From Sphingomonas gellani (GTDB taxonomy: Bacteria; Pseudomonadota; Alphaproteobacteria; Sphingomonadales; Sphingomonadaceae), in contig NZ_FOCF01000003.1 of NCBI RefSeq assembly GCF_900110035.1, forward strand, positions 62,001 to 126,000: DNA of 64,000 nucleotides. The letters run 5' to 3'. The notes below the pieces were generated by a model that searched no databases, was not told the DNA's origin, and worked only from the letters and a program-made list of their open reading frames with translations. Position 1 is the stretch's first letter. Each line of letters begins with the position of its first letter. Shown one piece after another: positions 27,134 to 35,059 of this stretch. The translations under genes were made by a program, and so were the position numbers.

Positions 27134-27859
27134 TCAGGCGCCGGCGGCCTTCAGCGCCTTTTCGACATCGCCCCAGCCGATGCCGTCGACCTTCTGGCCG
27201 TTGACGATCAGCGTCGGGGTGCCGGTGACGGTGCCGTCCGCGCCCTTGTCCTGCGTCTGCTTCGTCAGCTGGTCGACCATCTTGCCGTCGGCCAGGCACT
27301 GGCGCGCCTTCGCCTCGGGCAGGCCGCGCTGCTGGAACCAGGCGACCAGGCCCATCTGATCGGCCATCGCGGCAAAGGCGCGCTGCGGCGGCAGCGTCTG
27401 GATCGACTGCATGAAGGCCGGGGTCAGCTTTTCGACGAAGCCCGGCTGGTCCTTGTACTGTTGTTCCATGACCGGGAAGAACGCGGCCTCTCCGACGCAC
27501 CGGCCGAGCAGCGCGGGCGGAACGTCCGCCGCACCGTGGATCAGGAACTCGCGGAATTCGAACGACACCTTGCCGGTCGACACATATTGGCTGGTCAGCG
27601 GCTGATACGCCTCCGTCGCGAAACCGCGACAGGCGGGACACAGGCGCGAGCCATATTCGACCAGCTTCACCGGCGCGTCCGGATTGCCCATCCGGTACCC
27701 TTCTTCCGTCTTCGACACGACGTCGGTCCAGCTCTGCCCGGCGGGCGGAGCCTTGGCCGCGGCGGAGCCGGCGGGGGCGGAGGCGTTGCCCTCTCCACCC
27801 TTTCCGGAACAGCCGGCCAGCGTCAGCGCGATGGCGGCAAGAAGCGAAACAGCCTTCAT
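27134..27859 (-). CDS. DsbA-like thioredoxin-fold lipoprotein
   Basis: A 241-residue thioredoxin-fold protein. The signal ends in a lipobox (LTLAGC, Cys17), so it is probably anchored in the envelope. The redox motif is CPAC (74-77) in EYGSRLCPACRGF, with the cis-proline in VTGTPTLIVNG. An alpha-helical insert with a lone cysteine (GRCVGEA) matches DsbA/DsbC-like subfamilies that oxidise or reduce periplasmic disulfides. It is one of two tandem paralogues sharing GNP-DAPVKLVEYGS. The ATG at 27859 begins the signal; an upstream in-frame ATG adds 11 residues without changing it. Confidence 0.88.
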   Translation of the reverse strand: MKAVSLLAAIALTLAGCSGKGGEGNASAPAGSAAAKAPPAGQSWTDVVSKTEEGYRMGNPDAPVKLVEYGSRLCPACRGFATEAYQPLTSQYVSTGKVSFEFREFLIHGAADVPPALLGRCVGEAAFFPVMEQQYKDQPGFVEKLTPAFMQSIQTLPPQRAFAAMADQMGLVAWFQQRGLPEAKARQCLADGKMVDQLTKQTQDKGADGTVTGTPTLIVNGQKVDGIGWGDVEKALKAAGA

Positions 27860-27881
27860 GGACGAACTCCGAATTATAAAC

Positions 27882-28544
27882 TTAGCGGGCACCGGCGGCG
27901 GCCAGGGCGGGCTGGATCGCGCTCCAGCTGGCGCCGGGCACCGCGCGTCCGTTGAGCAGGAAAGAGGGCGTGCCGACGACGCTGGGCGGGGCGGCGGCGG
28001 TCATCGCCACCAGCCGGTCCGCCTCCGCCTCGTCGGCCAGGCAGGCGTCCAATCGCGCGTCGGTCAGCCCGGCCGTGCGGCCGATCGCCAACAGGCCGGC
28101 GCCCTCCGCCTCCGCGCGCAGTCGTGCGGGGGCCGGGTACATGCGCATCCGTTCCGCATTGGCCTGGCTCCAGTCGGCGGCGCGCGGCAACCAGTCGCGC
28201 TGCGTCGCGAAGATCCGATCGCTGGTCGCGGCAAAGCCCTTCGGCCCCGCGCACCGCGCCACCAGCGCGGCGGCCAGGTCGGCGGAATCGCGGACATAAT
28301 GCCGATATTCCAGGCTGACCTTGCCCGACCGAATCAGGCGGCCGCGCAGCACCGGTCCGGATTCCACCGAAAACGCGCCGCAATGCGGGCAGGTGTAGCT
28401 GCCATATTCGACCAGCTTCACCGGCGCGGCCGGGTTGCCGATCAGATAGGCGCCGTTGGCCTGTTTGGTCGCCACCGTCGACCAGTCGCGCGCCGGCGCC
28501 GCGGCGAGGATCAGGGGCAGCAGCAGGGCGAGGAGGATGCGCAT
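27882..28544 (-). CDS. DsbA-like periplasmic thioredoxin-fold protein
   Basis: A 220-residue paralogue of the neighbouring protein, with a cleavable signal (MRILLALLLPLILAAAPA) instead of a lipobox. The redox motif is CPHC (52-55) in YGSYTCPHCGAF, as in classical DsbA, and the cis-proline is in VVGTPSFLLNG. It probably oxidises cysteines of exported proteins. It lies between the DciA-like gene (11 bases upstream) and the second thioredoxin-fold gene (22 bases downstream), so the three are probably cotranscribed with smc. Confidence 0.88.
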   Translation of the reverse strand: MRILLALLLPLILAAAPARDWSTVATKQANGAYLIGNPAAPVKLVEYGSYTCPHCGAFSVESGPVLRGRLIRSGKVSLEYRHYVRDSADLAAALVARCAGPKGFAATSDRIFATQRDWLPRAADWSQANAERMRMYPAPARLRAEAEGAGLLAIGRTAGLTDARLDACLADEAEADRLVAMTAAAPPSVVGTPSFLLNGRAVPGASWSAIQPALAAAGAR

Positions 28545-28555
28545 CGGCGTGGGGC

Positions 28556-29098
28556 TCAGCTGATCCGGGGGAGCGGGCGGGGTGGGCCGGCGACACCGGC
28601 GGCGAGCGATTCGAGCACTGCGCGCAGTTCGGGATCGGCGATGGTCTTCAGCCCCTCGCCCAGCTCGGCAGGCACGGGCCTGAGCGAGGGCGCGGCACGG
28701 CGCGGTTCGCGCGCGGCGACATCGCCCTGCCGGATCTGCAACCGGCTGACCGCCGCATAGCCGAAGAAGCGGTTCACCCGCTCGATGATCTCGGGCGCGA
28801 CATGCTGCATCATCGGCGCGTGGGCGCCGCGCACCACCAGCGTCAGCGTGCCGTCCTGCTTCTTCCCTTGCGGAAAGCGGATCGATTCGGGGACCGACGC
28901 CGCCGCCAGCCGCTCTCCCACGATCTCCGCCCAGCGGCTGACGACCGCCGACTGCACGAAGCCGAAGCGCCGGAACGCCGCGCCGCCGACATTGGGCAGC
29001 AGTTCGGACACCGCGCGCGAACGGTTCTGCCGCACCGGCTCGGCCGTCGCGGATGTGGGGGAGGGGGCGCGGACGCGCTTGCTCATGCCGTTTCCCAT
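28556..29098 (-). CDS. DciA-like DUF721 protein
   Basis: A protein of about 180 residues with an N-terminal DUF721 domain (VSELLPNVGGAAFRRFGFVQSAVVSRWAEIVGERLAAAS). DUF721 proteins of bacteria lacking DnaC/DnaI act as DciA, which loads the replicative helicase DnaB; assignment to that role is by family. The basic, flexible tail after about residue 120 is usual. Two close ATGs exist (29098 and 29086); I used the longer. It diverges from mutY across about 14 bases, so the promoters must overlap coding sequence. Confidence 0.8.
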   Translation of the reverse strand: MGNGMSKRVRAPSPTSATAEPVRQNRSRAVSELLPNVGGAAFRRFGFVQSAVVSRWAEIVGERLAAASVPESIRFPQGKKQDGTLTLVVRGAHAPMMQHVAPEIIERVNRFFGYAAVSRLQIRQGDVAAREPRRAAPSLRPVPAELGEGLKTIADPELRAVLESLAAGVAGPPRPLPRIS

Positions 29099-29112
29099 GC
29101 CATAGCGGCCGC

Positions 29113-30192
29113 GTGGACGCAAAGCGCGCAGATGGCGAAAAAACGCCCGACCTTTCGGCGCCTTCGCCGATCGCGGATCGCCTGCTCGCCTGGTACGACC
29201 GCCACCGGCGCGACCTGCCCTGGCGCGCGCGGCCGGGGGAGACAGCGGACCCGTACCGCGTCTGGCTGTCGGAGGTGATGCTGCAACAGACAACGGTTGC
29301 CGCCGTGCGTCCCCGGTTCGAGAACTGGCTGGCCCGATGGCCGGATTTCGCCAGCCTTGCGGTGGCCGGGGAGGCGGACGTCATGGCCGCCTGGGCCGGG
29401 CTTGGCTATTATGCCCGCGCCCGCAACCTGGTCGCCGCCGCGCGCGTGGTGGTGGCGGAGCATGGCGGTGCCTTTCCACGTACGGAGGCCGCGTTGCGGC
29501 GCCTGCCCGGCCTGGGCGCCTATACCGCCGCCGCCGTCGCCGCGATCGCGTTCGGAGAGCGCGCGGTGGTGGTCGACGCCAATGTGGAACGGGTGGTGGC
29601 GCGGCTGTTCGCGATTCGTCAGCCGCTGCCCGCGGCGCGGACCGCCATCCGCCGGGCGGCGGACACGATCACGCCCAATATGCGCGCGGGCGACTTCGCG
29701 CAGGCGATGATGGATCTGGGCTCCGCGATCTGCACGTCGCGCGCGCCCAAATGCCTGCTCTGCCCGCTGGCGGACGATTGCGCCGCGCTGGCCGCCGGCA
29801 CGCCCGACGCCTTCCCGGTCAAGCCGGCGAAAAAGGCGCGGCCGCAGCGGCATGGCACGATATTCTGGCTGCGGCGCGGCGACCGGGTGCTGCTGGTCCG
29901 CCGGCCGGACAAGGGCCTGTTGGGCGGGATGCGCGCGCTGCCGACGGGGCCGTGGCAGGACGCCGCGCCCGGTCTGGAGGACGCGCCCGCCCAGGCGGAC
30001 TGGCGGATGCTGGACGGCGTGGTGACGCACGGCTTCACCCATTTTCAGCTCGATCTCGCGCTGGCGGTCGCCACGATCGAGGGTGAGCAGCCGGTCGCGG
30101 GGGAGTGGTGGCCGATCGACGCGCTGGGAACGGCGGGGTTGCCCACCGTGTTTGCACGGGCGGCGGACGCGATCGTGGAGCAGGGCGGATGA
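29113..30192 (+). CDS. mutY: A/G-specific adenine glycosylase
   Basis: A 359-residue DNA glycosylase that removes adenine opposite 8-oxoguanine. From the GTG start at 29113 the catalytic Glu54 is in WLSEVMLQQTTV and Asp155 in VVVDANVERV. The hairpin-helix-hairpin is LPGLGAYTAAAV, and the [4Fe-4S] ligands Cys207, 214, 217 and 223 have the exact C-x6-C-x2-C-x5-C spacing. The C-terminal third is the NUDIX-like 8-oxoG recognition domain, ending with the THGFTHFQLDL segment. No ATG precedes the conserved region in frame without overrunning the DciA-like gene. It overlaps the next gene as ATGA. Confidence 0.95.
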   Translation: MDAKRADGEKTPDLSAPSPIADRLLAWYDRHRRDLPWRARPGETADPYRVWLSEVMLQQTTVAAVRPRFENWLARWPDFASLAVAGEADVMAAWAGLGYYARARNLVAAARVVVAEHGGAFPRTEAALRRLPGLGAYTAAAVAAIAFGERAVVVDANVERVVARLFAIRQPLPAARTAIRRAADTITPNMRAGDFAQAMMDLGSAICTSRAPKCLLCPLADDCAALAAGTPDAFPVKPAKKARPQRHGTIFWLRRGDRVLLVRRPDKGLLGGMRALPTGPWQDAAPGLEDAPAQADWRMLDGVVTHGFTHFQLDLALAVATIEGEQPVAGEWWPIDALGTAGLPTVFARAADAIVEQGG

Positions 30193-31532
30193 GAATGGTA
30201 AGAACCGGGCCGATGGCGGCAGCGGTGCTGGCGACGGTGTTCGCCCCCGCGCCCCTGTGGTCCCGGCAACAGGCACGGCCGCCGACCCAGGTCACGCTCC
30301 CTGCGAAACCGGCGCTTCCCGCCACTCAGGCGCTGTTCGACGACTATGTGCGCAGCGGCAAGATGCCGGGCATCGTCGCGGCGTTCGGCCTGGGCGGCCG
30401 GCCCACGATGTTCGTCCAGAGCGGCCGCATCGCCGACACGCCCTCCGCCACGCCGGCCGGGCCCGATACGCTGTGGCGCGTGTATTCGATGACCAAGCCG
30501 ATCACGGCGATGGCGGCGATGCTGTTGATCGAGGACGGACGCCTGCGCCTGGACCAGCCCGTGTCCGACATCCTGCCCGCGTTCAAATCGATGCGCGTGC
30601 AGCTGTCGCCCGACACGCTGCGGTCCCGCCCCGCCGCCCGCCCGATCACGATCCGCAACCTGCTGACCCATACCGCCGGGCTCGGGTACAGCATCATCAC
30701 CAAGGGGCCGTTGCTGCACGAATATGAGCGGAACGGCATCCTGCCGCTGGCGATCAACACCACGGTGGAGCCGGCGATGCGGCGCGCCCGACCCGCCAGC
30801 CTGCAGGCGTTCGCCGACCGGGTGGCGACGTTGCCGCTGGTCGCCGATCCCGGCACGACGTGGAGCTATTCCATCGGTCTCGACGTGCTCGCCGCCGCGG
30901 TCGAGAGGGCGAGCGGGATGCCGTTCGAGCGGTTCGTGCAGACGCGTCTGCTGACGCCGCTGGGCATGCGGTCGACCTATTGGACGGTGCCGGCCGGGCA
31001 GGCGGGGCGGTTGGCGACCAACTACACCTTTTTCGGCGATCAGATGGTCCCGCTCGATGCCGGAGCGACCTCCGTGTTCCTGCAACCGGCCAGCTTTCCC
31101 TATGGCGGCGCCGGGCTGGTCATATCGGCGCGGGACTATGACCGGTTCCTGCACATGTTGCAGGATGGCGGCACGCTGGACGGCGTGCGGGTGATGAGGC
31201 CGGAAACGGTGGACCTCGCCTTGTCCAACCTGTTGCCGGCGGGCGTGTCCTTTGCCGGCATCGGGGGCGAGACGGGAGGCCTGCGCGGCGCGTCCGCGAT
31301 GGGGTTCGGCGCGGGCGGCGCCGTGTACCTGGCCGACGGGCCGGGGGGTGTGCCGTCGAAGGGCACCTATGGCTGGGGCGGCGCGGCGGGAACGGTGGCG
31401 TTCGTCGACCGGGCCAAGCAGATTCGAGGAACGATCATGGTGAACTATTTCCCGGCCGATCGCTGGCCGGTGCGCGAGGAGACGGTGAGGGCGCTGGGGC
31501 GCGACATCGCCAGCATGGCGGCGGCACGATGA
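30189..31532 (+). CDS. Beta-lactamase-family serine hydrolase, exported
   Basis: A 447-residue protein of the class C beta-lactamase/EstB fold. The nucleophile motif SMTK is at 100-103 (WRVYSMTKPIT), YSIGLDVL carries the second-motif tyrosine, and GTYGWGGAAGT near the C-terminus is in place of the KTG box, as in esterases of this family. The signal peptide spans about 5-25. It is more likely an esterase or peptidase than a true beta-lactamase. It overlaps mutY and nudC by 4 bases each. Confidence 0.88.
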   Translation: MRMVRTGPMAAAVLATVFAPAPLWSRQQARPPTQVTLPAKPALPATQALFDDYVRSGKMPGIVAAFGLGGRPTMFVQSGRIADTPSATPAGPDTLWRVYSMTKPITAMAAMLLIEDGRLRLDQPVSDILPAFKSMRVQLSPDTLRSRPAARPITIRNLLTHTAGLGYSIITKGPLLHEYERNGILPLAINTTVEPAMRRARPASLQAFADRVATLPLVADPGTTWSYSIGLDVLAAAVERASGMPFERFVQTRLLTPLGMRSTYWTVPAGQAGRLATNYTFFGDQMVPLDAGATSVFLQPASFPYGGAGLVISARDYDRFLHMLQDGGTLDGVRVMRPETVDLALSNLLPAGVSFAGIGGETGGLRGASAMGFGAGGAVYLADGPGGVPSKGTYGWGGAAGTVAFVDRAKQIRGTIMVNYFPADRWPVREETVRALGRDIASMAAAR

Positions 31533-32422
31533 GCGCGATCCACGACCTGTCGCCCGGCTTCACCGGCGGCACGCTCGACCGCGCGGACGCGCTGCGTCAC
31601 GATGCCGCCGCCCTGGCGCGTGCGACGGCGGACCCGGCGGCGCGGCTGCTCCGCCTCGACGCGCTGGTCCCGGTCAGCGAGGGCGGGCGGCTGGGCTGGA
31701 CGCCGCTGGCCGATGTCCCATCCGATCGGCTCGCGCTGCTCGGCCTGGAGCCCGATGGCGCGGCCTGCTTCGTGACGCTGCCGGAGGAGAGCGCGACCGG
31801 CGTCGCGCCACCCGCGATGCGCAGCCCGGAGCTGATGGAGGTGCTGGATGCGCTCGCGCCGGGAGAGGCCGCGACCTATGCCGCCGCGCGCAGCCTGATC
31901 CTGTGGCATGCCCGCCATCGGCACTGCGCCGTGTGCGGTCATGTCACCCACCCGTTCCGTGCCGGCTGGGGCCGTTCCTGTCCCCATTGCGGGGCGGAGC
32001 ATTTCCCGCGCACCGATCCGGTGGTCATCATGATCGCCGAACATGACGGCCGCGCGCTGCTGGGACGCCAACCGGGTTGGCCGGAGGGACGCTATTCGGC
32101 GCTGGCCGGCTTTCTGGAGCCGGGCGAGTCGATCGAGGAAGCGGTCGCGCGTGAGGTGCTGGAGGAATCCGGCGTGCGCGTCCGGGGCGTGCGCTATGTC
32201 GCCAGCCAGCCCTGGCCCTTCCCGTCGCAACTGATGATCGCCTGTATCGCGCAGGCGGACAGCGACCGGCTGGTCATCGATACGCACGAACTCGAATCGG
32301 CGATCTGGGTATCGCGCGAGGAGGTCCGTGCCGTGCTGGCCGGAGCGCAGGGTCCCTTCCTGCCGCCGCCCCGCTATGCCATCGCGCGCACGTTGATGGA
32401 GGTGTGGGCGGCCGGCGGCTGA
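31529..32422 (+). CDS. nudC: NADH pyrophosphatase / NAD-capped RNA decapping Nudix hydrolase
   Basis: A 297-residue Nudix enzyme. The zinc ribbon Cys133, 136, 151 and 154 (CAVCG and CPHCG) precedes the Nudix box GFLEPGESIEEAVAREVLEESGV beginning at 194, then the NudC-specific SQPWPFPSQLMIAC. It hydrolyses NAD(H) to NMN(H) and AMP and can remove NAD caps from RNA. It ends the mutY-hydrolase-nudC run and converges on the fliL-like gene with a 7-base gap. Confidence 0.95.
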   Translation: MSAIHDLSPGFTGGTLDRADALRHDAAALARATADPAARLLRLDALVPVSEGGRLGWTPLADVPSDRLALLGLEPDGAACFVTLPEESATGVAPPAMRSPELMEVLDALAPGEAATYAAARSLILWHARHRHCAVCGHVTHPFRAGWGRSCPHCGAEHFPRTDPVVIMIAEHDGRALLGRQPGWPEGRYSALAGFLEPGESIEEAVAREVLEESGVRVRGVRYVASQPWPFPSQLMIACIAQADSDRLVIDTHELESAIWVSREEVRAVLAGAQGPFLPPPRYAIARTLMEVWAAGG

Positions 32423-32429
32423 TCCCGGT

Positions 32430-32942
32430 TCAGCCGTCGCCGTTGTCGACCAGCAGGAAACTGGTGAAGAATGCGCCGTCGACATTGCCGGCATAGCCGT
32501 CGGCGGAAAGCTGGCGGTTCACCGCAGCCATGATCCTCGTCTGCAACTGCTGCTTGGCGGTGTCGTCGTCGGCCATCGCCTCCGTCACGTCGCCCAGCAC
32601 GCCCAGCATCACGGAGCGGAGCGCCGGATCGTCGTTCTTCAGCGCGTCGCCCGTGGCGGCATAATGGGTGCTGACCGACATGCCGACCTGGATCACCGCG
32701 CCCGATTGCTTGACGTTGACGACGAAGGGCGGGTCGAAACTGTAATAGATCGGCGTCGCCTGCCGGACCAGCGCGGTGGAGGCATTGTCCGCATCGCTCA
32801 CCATCGCAGCATCGGCGCGCCCGGCGTCGCTGTCGAGGCGTCCCGCGATGCCGTCCCGCGACATCCAGAACCCGGCACCCGCGCCACCCGCCACGATCAA
32901 CAGCGCCCCCGCCGCGCCCGCGATTATCGCCTTGCGTGCCAC
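32430..32942 (-). CDS. fliL: FliL-like flagellar basal-body-associated protein
   Basis: A 170-residue protein with one N-terminal transmembrane helix (about 4-27) and a periplasmic domain matching FliL: PIYYSFDPPFVVNVKQ, then SVMLGVLGDVTE and a C-terminal VDGAFFTSFLLVDNG. FliL surrounds the stator and supports motor torque. No other flagellar gene is in the window. It lies 105 bases downstream of pheA and may share its transcript. Confidence 0.8.
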   Translation of the reverse strand: MARKAIIAGAAGALLIVAGGAGAGFWMSRDGIAGRLDSDAGRADAAMVSDADNASTALVRQATPIYYSFDPPFVVNVKQSGAVIQVGMSVSTHYAATGDALKNDDPALRSVMLGVLGDVTEAMADDDTAKQQLQTRIMAAVNRQLSADGYAGNVDGAFFTSFLLVDNGDG

Positions 32943-33047
32943 ATCCCGTCCCCGATCCGTCAGTTCATGGGGACGGTTAGCGGCGCCGCATTGTTAAAGC
33001 GTTACGAAACCAGCCGTTTTGGCGTGGCCCAACCAGCGCATCGCGGT

Positions 33048-33938
33048 TCAGCCACGCTTGCGCGCCTGGCGATAGGTGCCCAGCACCCGCACCCATTTGG
33101 AATGGAAGCCCAGTTCCTCCAGCGCGCGGTCCAGCGCCGGATCGCCCGGTTTCCCCTCCACATCGCAATAGAAGTCGGTCGCCGCGAAGCTGCCGCCATG
33201 CTGGTAGCTTTCCAGCTTGGTCATGTTGACGCCGTTGGTCGCGAAGCCGCCCATCGCCTTGTAGAGGGCCGCCGGCACGTTCTTCACCGCAAAGATCAGC
33301 GTGGTCATCCACGGCCCTTCGCCCACCGCCGGCCGACCGCCCCGCGCCAGCACCACGAAACGGGTGGTGTTGTGGTCGGCGTCCGCGATGTCGCTCTGCA
33401 ACAGGTTCAGCCCGTACAGCGCCGCCGCACCGGGCGGGGCCAGGGCGGCTAGCGCGGGGTCGCCGCGTTCGGCGACCAGTGCGGCAGCGCCAGCGGTGTC
33501 GGGATAGCTGACCGGCTGGATGCGATGCGCGCGCAACCATTCGCGGCACTGGCCCAGCGCCTGCGGGTGGCTCGCCGCCTCGCGCACCGCATCGATCGGC
33601 CCCACGCCCATCAACGCATGACGGATGCGCAGGAACCGCTCCCCGACGATGACCAGCCCCGATTCCGGCAACAGGAAGTGGATGTCCGCGACCCGGCCGT
33701 GCAGCGAGTTCTCGATCGGGATCATCGCCTGCGCCGCGAGGCCGGTCTTCACCGCCTCGATCGCATCGGCGAAGTCGAAACAGGGCAGTGGCAGTGCGTC
33801 GGCGAACTCCTCCAGCACGGCGACATGGCTGTTGGCGCCCGGCGCGCCCTGAAACGCCACGGCCTGGTCGGGCGCGGCGGCGGCGGCCTCCACCATGGCG
33901 GCGACCAGCGGGCGGGCGGGGGCGGAATACTGCTCCAT
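33048..33938 (-). CDS. pheA: Prephenate dehydratase
   Basis: A 296-residue prephenate dehydratase that makes phenylpyruvate in phenylalanine synthesis. The catalytic domain (about 25-190) has AFQGAPGANSHVAV, MIPIENSLHGRV, and the DHNTTRFVVL motif carrying the catalytic Thr-Arg-Phe. An ACT regulatory domain (about 205-285, KNVPAALYKAM and NMTKLESYQ) is where phenylalanine inhibits the enzyme. There is no chorismate mutase domain. Divergent from the cytochrome c gene with 100 bases between starts. Confidence 0.95.
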   Translation of the reverse strand: MEQYSAPARPLVAAMVEAAAAAPDQAVAFQGAPGANSHVAVLEEFADALPLPCFDFADAIEAVKTGLAAQAMIPIENSLHGRVADIHFLLPESGLVIVGERFLRIRHALMGVGPIDAVREAASHPQALGQCREWLRAHRIQPVSYPDTAGAAALVAERGDPALAALAPPGAAALYGLNLLQSDIADADHNTTRFVVLARGGRPAVGEGPWMTTLIFAVKNVPAALYKAMGGFATNGVNMTKLESYQHGGSFAATDFYCDVEGKPGDPALDRALEELGFHSKWVRVLGTYRQARKRG

Positions 33939-34038
33939 GGCCGGGCACCGGTAAGGATGACCCCGTAGGTGGGCAAGCGCGGCTTGCGATGGGGGGCATG
34001 CTTTCCTATGGAAGCGGTTCGGGGAACGAAGGACAGTC

Positions 34039-34764
34039 ATGGACGGCCGGAACAACACGATCGCAGGCTGGGTATTGGCGGGATGCGGCGCGGCGTTGGG
34101 CCTGTCCATCGTCGGCGGCATGCTGTTCCACGGCGGCCGCCCGGACAAGATGGGCTATCCGATCGAGGGCGTGGAAGAGGGCGGCGCCGGCGGCGGCGCG
34201 GCCGAGGTGCCGATCGCGACCCTGCTCGCCTCCGCCGACCCGGCAAAGGGCGCGGACGTGTTCAAGAAGTGCGCCGCCTGCCACACCATCAACCAGGGTG
34301 GCGCCAACGGCATCGGTCCGAACCTGTACGCGACGCTGGGTGAACCGGTCGGGCAGGGCAAGGGCGGCTTTGCCTTTTCCGACGCGCTGAAGGGTGTCGG
34401 CGGCAACTGGGACTTCGACAAGATGAACGCCTGGCTGACCAGCCCGCGGAAGTTCGCGGCCGGTACCAAGATGACCTTTGCCGGACTGGGCAATCCGCAG
34501 GACCGCGCCAACGTCATCGCCTATCTGAACAGCCAGGGCTCCAACCTGCCGCTCCCGGCCGCTCCCGCGCCGGGCGCCGCAAAGGATGGCGGCAAGGCAC
34601 CGGAGGGCGCCAGCGCTTCGGACGGCGCCGCCAACGCGGTGGATGCGGTGAGCAAGGATGTGAAGGGCGACACGGCCGACATCGCCAACACCGGCACGCC
34701 GGCGTCCGGCGCTCCGTCGGTCGATCCGAACGCCGCCAAGCAAGCCGCCAAGCTGGACAAGTAA
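34039..34764 (+). CDS. cycM: Membrane-anchored cytochrome c (CycM-like)
   Basis: A 241-residue monoheme cytochrome c. An uncleaved N-terminal helix (about 8-30) anchors it to the inner membrane. The heme site is CAACH (78-82), with the axial methionine in GTKMTFAGL. The domain DPAKGADVFKKCAACHTIN is a good match to c-type cytochromes that carry electrons to aa3 oxidase. The C-terminal 65 residues are an Ala/Pro/Asp-rich tail not found in short homologues. It could serve the oxidase encoded at 9414-12336; that link is inference. Confidence 0.88.
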   Translation: MDGRNNTIAGWVLAGCGAALGLSIVGGMLFHGGRPDKMGYPIEGVEEGGAGGGAAEVPIATLLASADPAKGADVFKKCAACHTINQGGANGIGPNLYATLGEPVGQGKGGFAFSDALKGVGGNWDFDKMNAWLTSPRKFAAGTKMTFAGLGNPQDRANVIAYLNSQGSNLPLPAAPAPGAAKDGGKAPEGASASDGAANAVDAVSKDVKGDTADIANTGTPASGAPSVDPNAAKQAAKLDK

Positions 34765-35059
34765 GCTTCGCCCCGGCGGCTGGACGTCGCCGGGAGCGGA
34801 CTGCGCAGGGTGGCGGTGTAGTGCCGCTCGTCCTGAACGCGGGGCCGACTTGCGCCCCGCGCATCTCGGCGGCGGCTGCTCACCCGGCTCGCCCGGCGGC
34901 CCTTCTCCCATCGGCCGAACGGTTCGACGTCAGGGCCGTGAACCGCCGCGTTCAGGCTGGTTGGCCCCGATCCCGCTCCACGGACGTGTCCGAAGGGGGT
35001 CTCCCTTAGGCGTCTCGCCCCGTCCGGCGGCACGGACGAACCCGCCGATGCCGACCCCG
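34765..35059. other. Intergenic region with predicted RNA structure
   Basis: A 295-base gap. It has a stem-loop after cycM (34772-34794), a second 7-bp stem (34839-34845 with 34854-34860), and an 11-bp inverted repeat joining 34832-34842 to 34946-34956. No convincing gene was seen. It may hold a structured transcript or just the ends of two convergent genes. Confidence 0.45.
34772..34794 (+). terminator. Hairpin downstream of cycM
   Basis: CCCGGCG (34772-34778) pairs with CGCCGGG (34788-34794) across a 9-base loop, seven bases past the cycM stop. No T-run follows. Confidence 0.45.

Noticed and set aside
24557..27955. A very long open frame on the plus strand across smc and the thioredoxin-fold gene
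   Set aside because: It is antisense to clearly conserved genes; high GC and Ala/Arg-rich codons leave the opposite strand open. Its product is Arg/Gly-rich without motifs.
30189..31532. An antibiotic-resistance beta-lactamase
   Set aside because: SMTK is present, but the KTG box is replaced and the sequence is closer to esterases of the class C fold.
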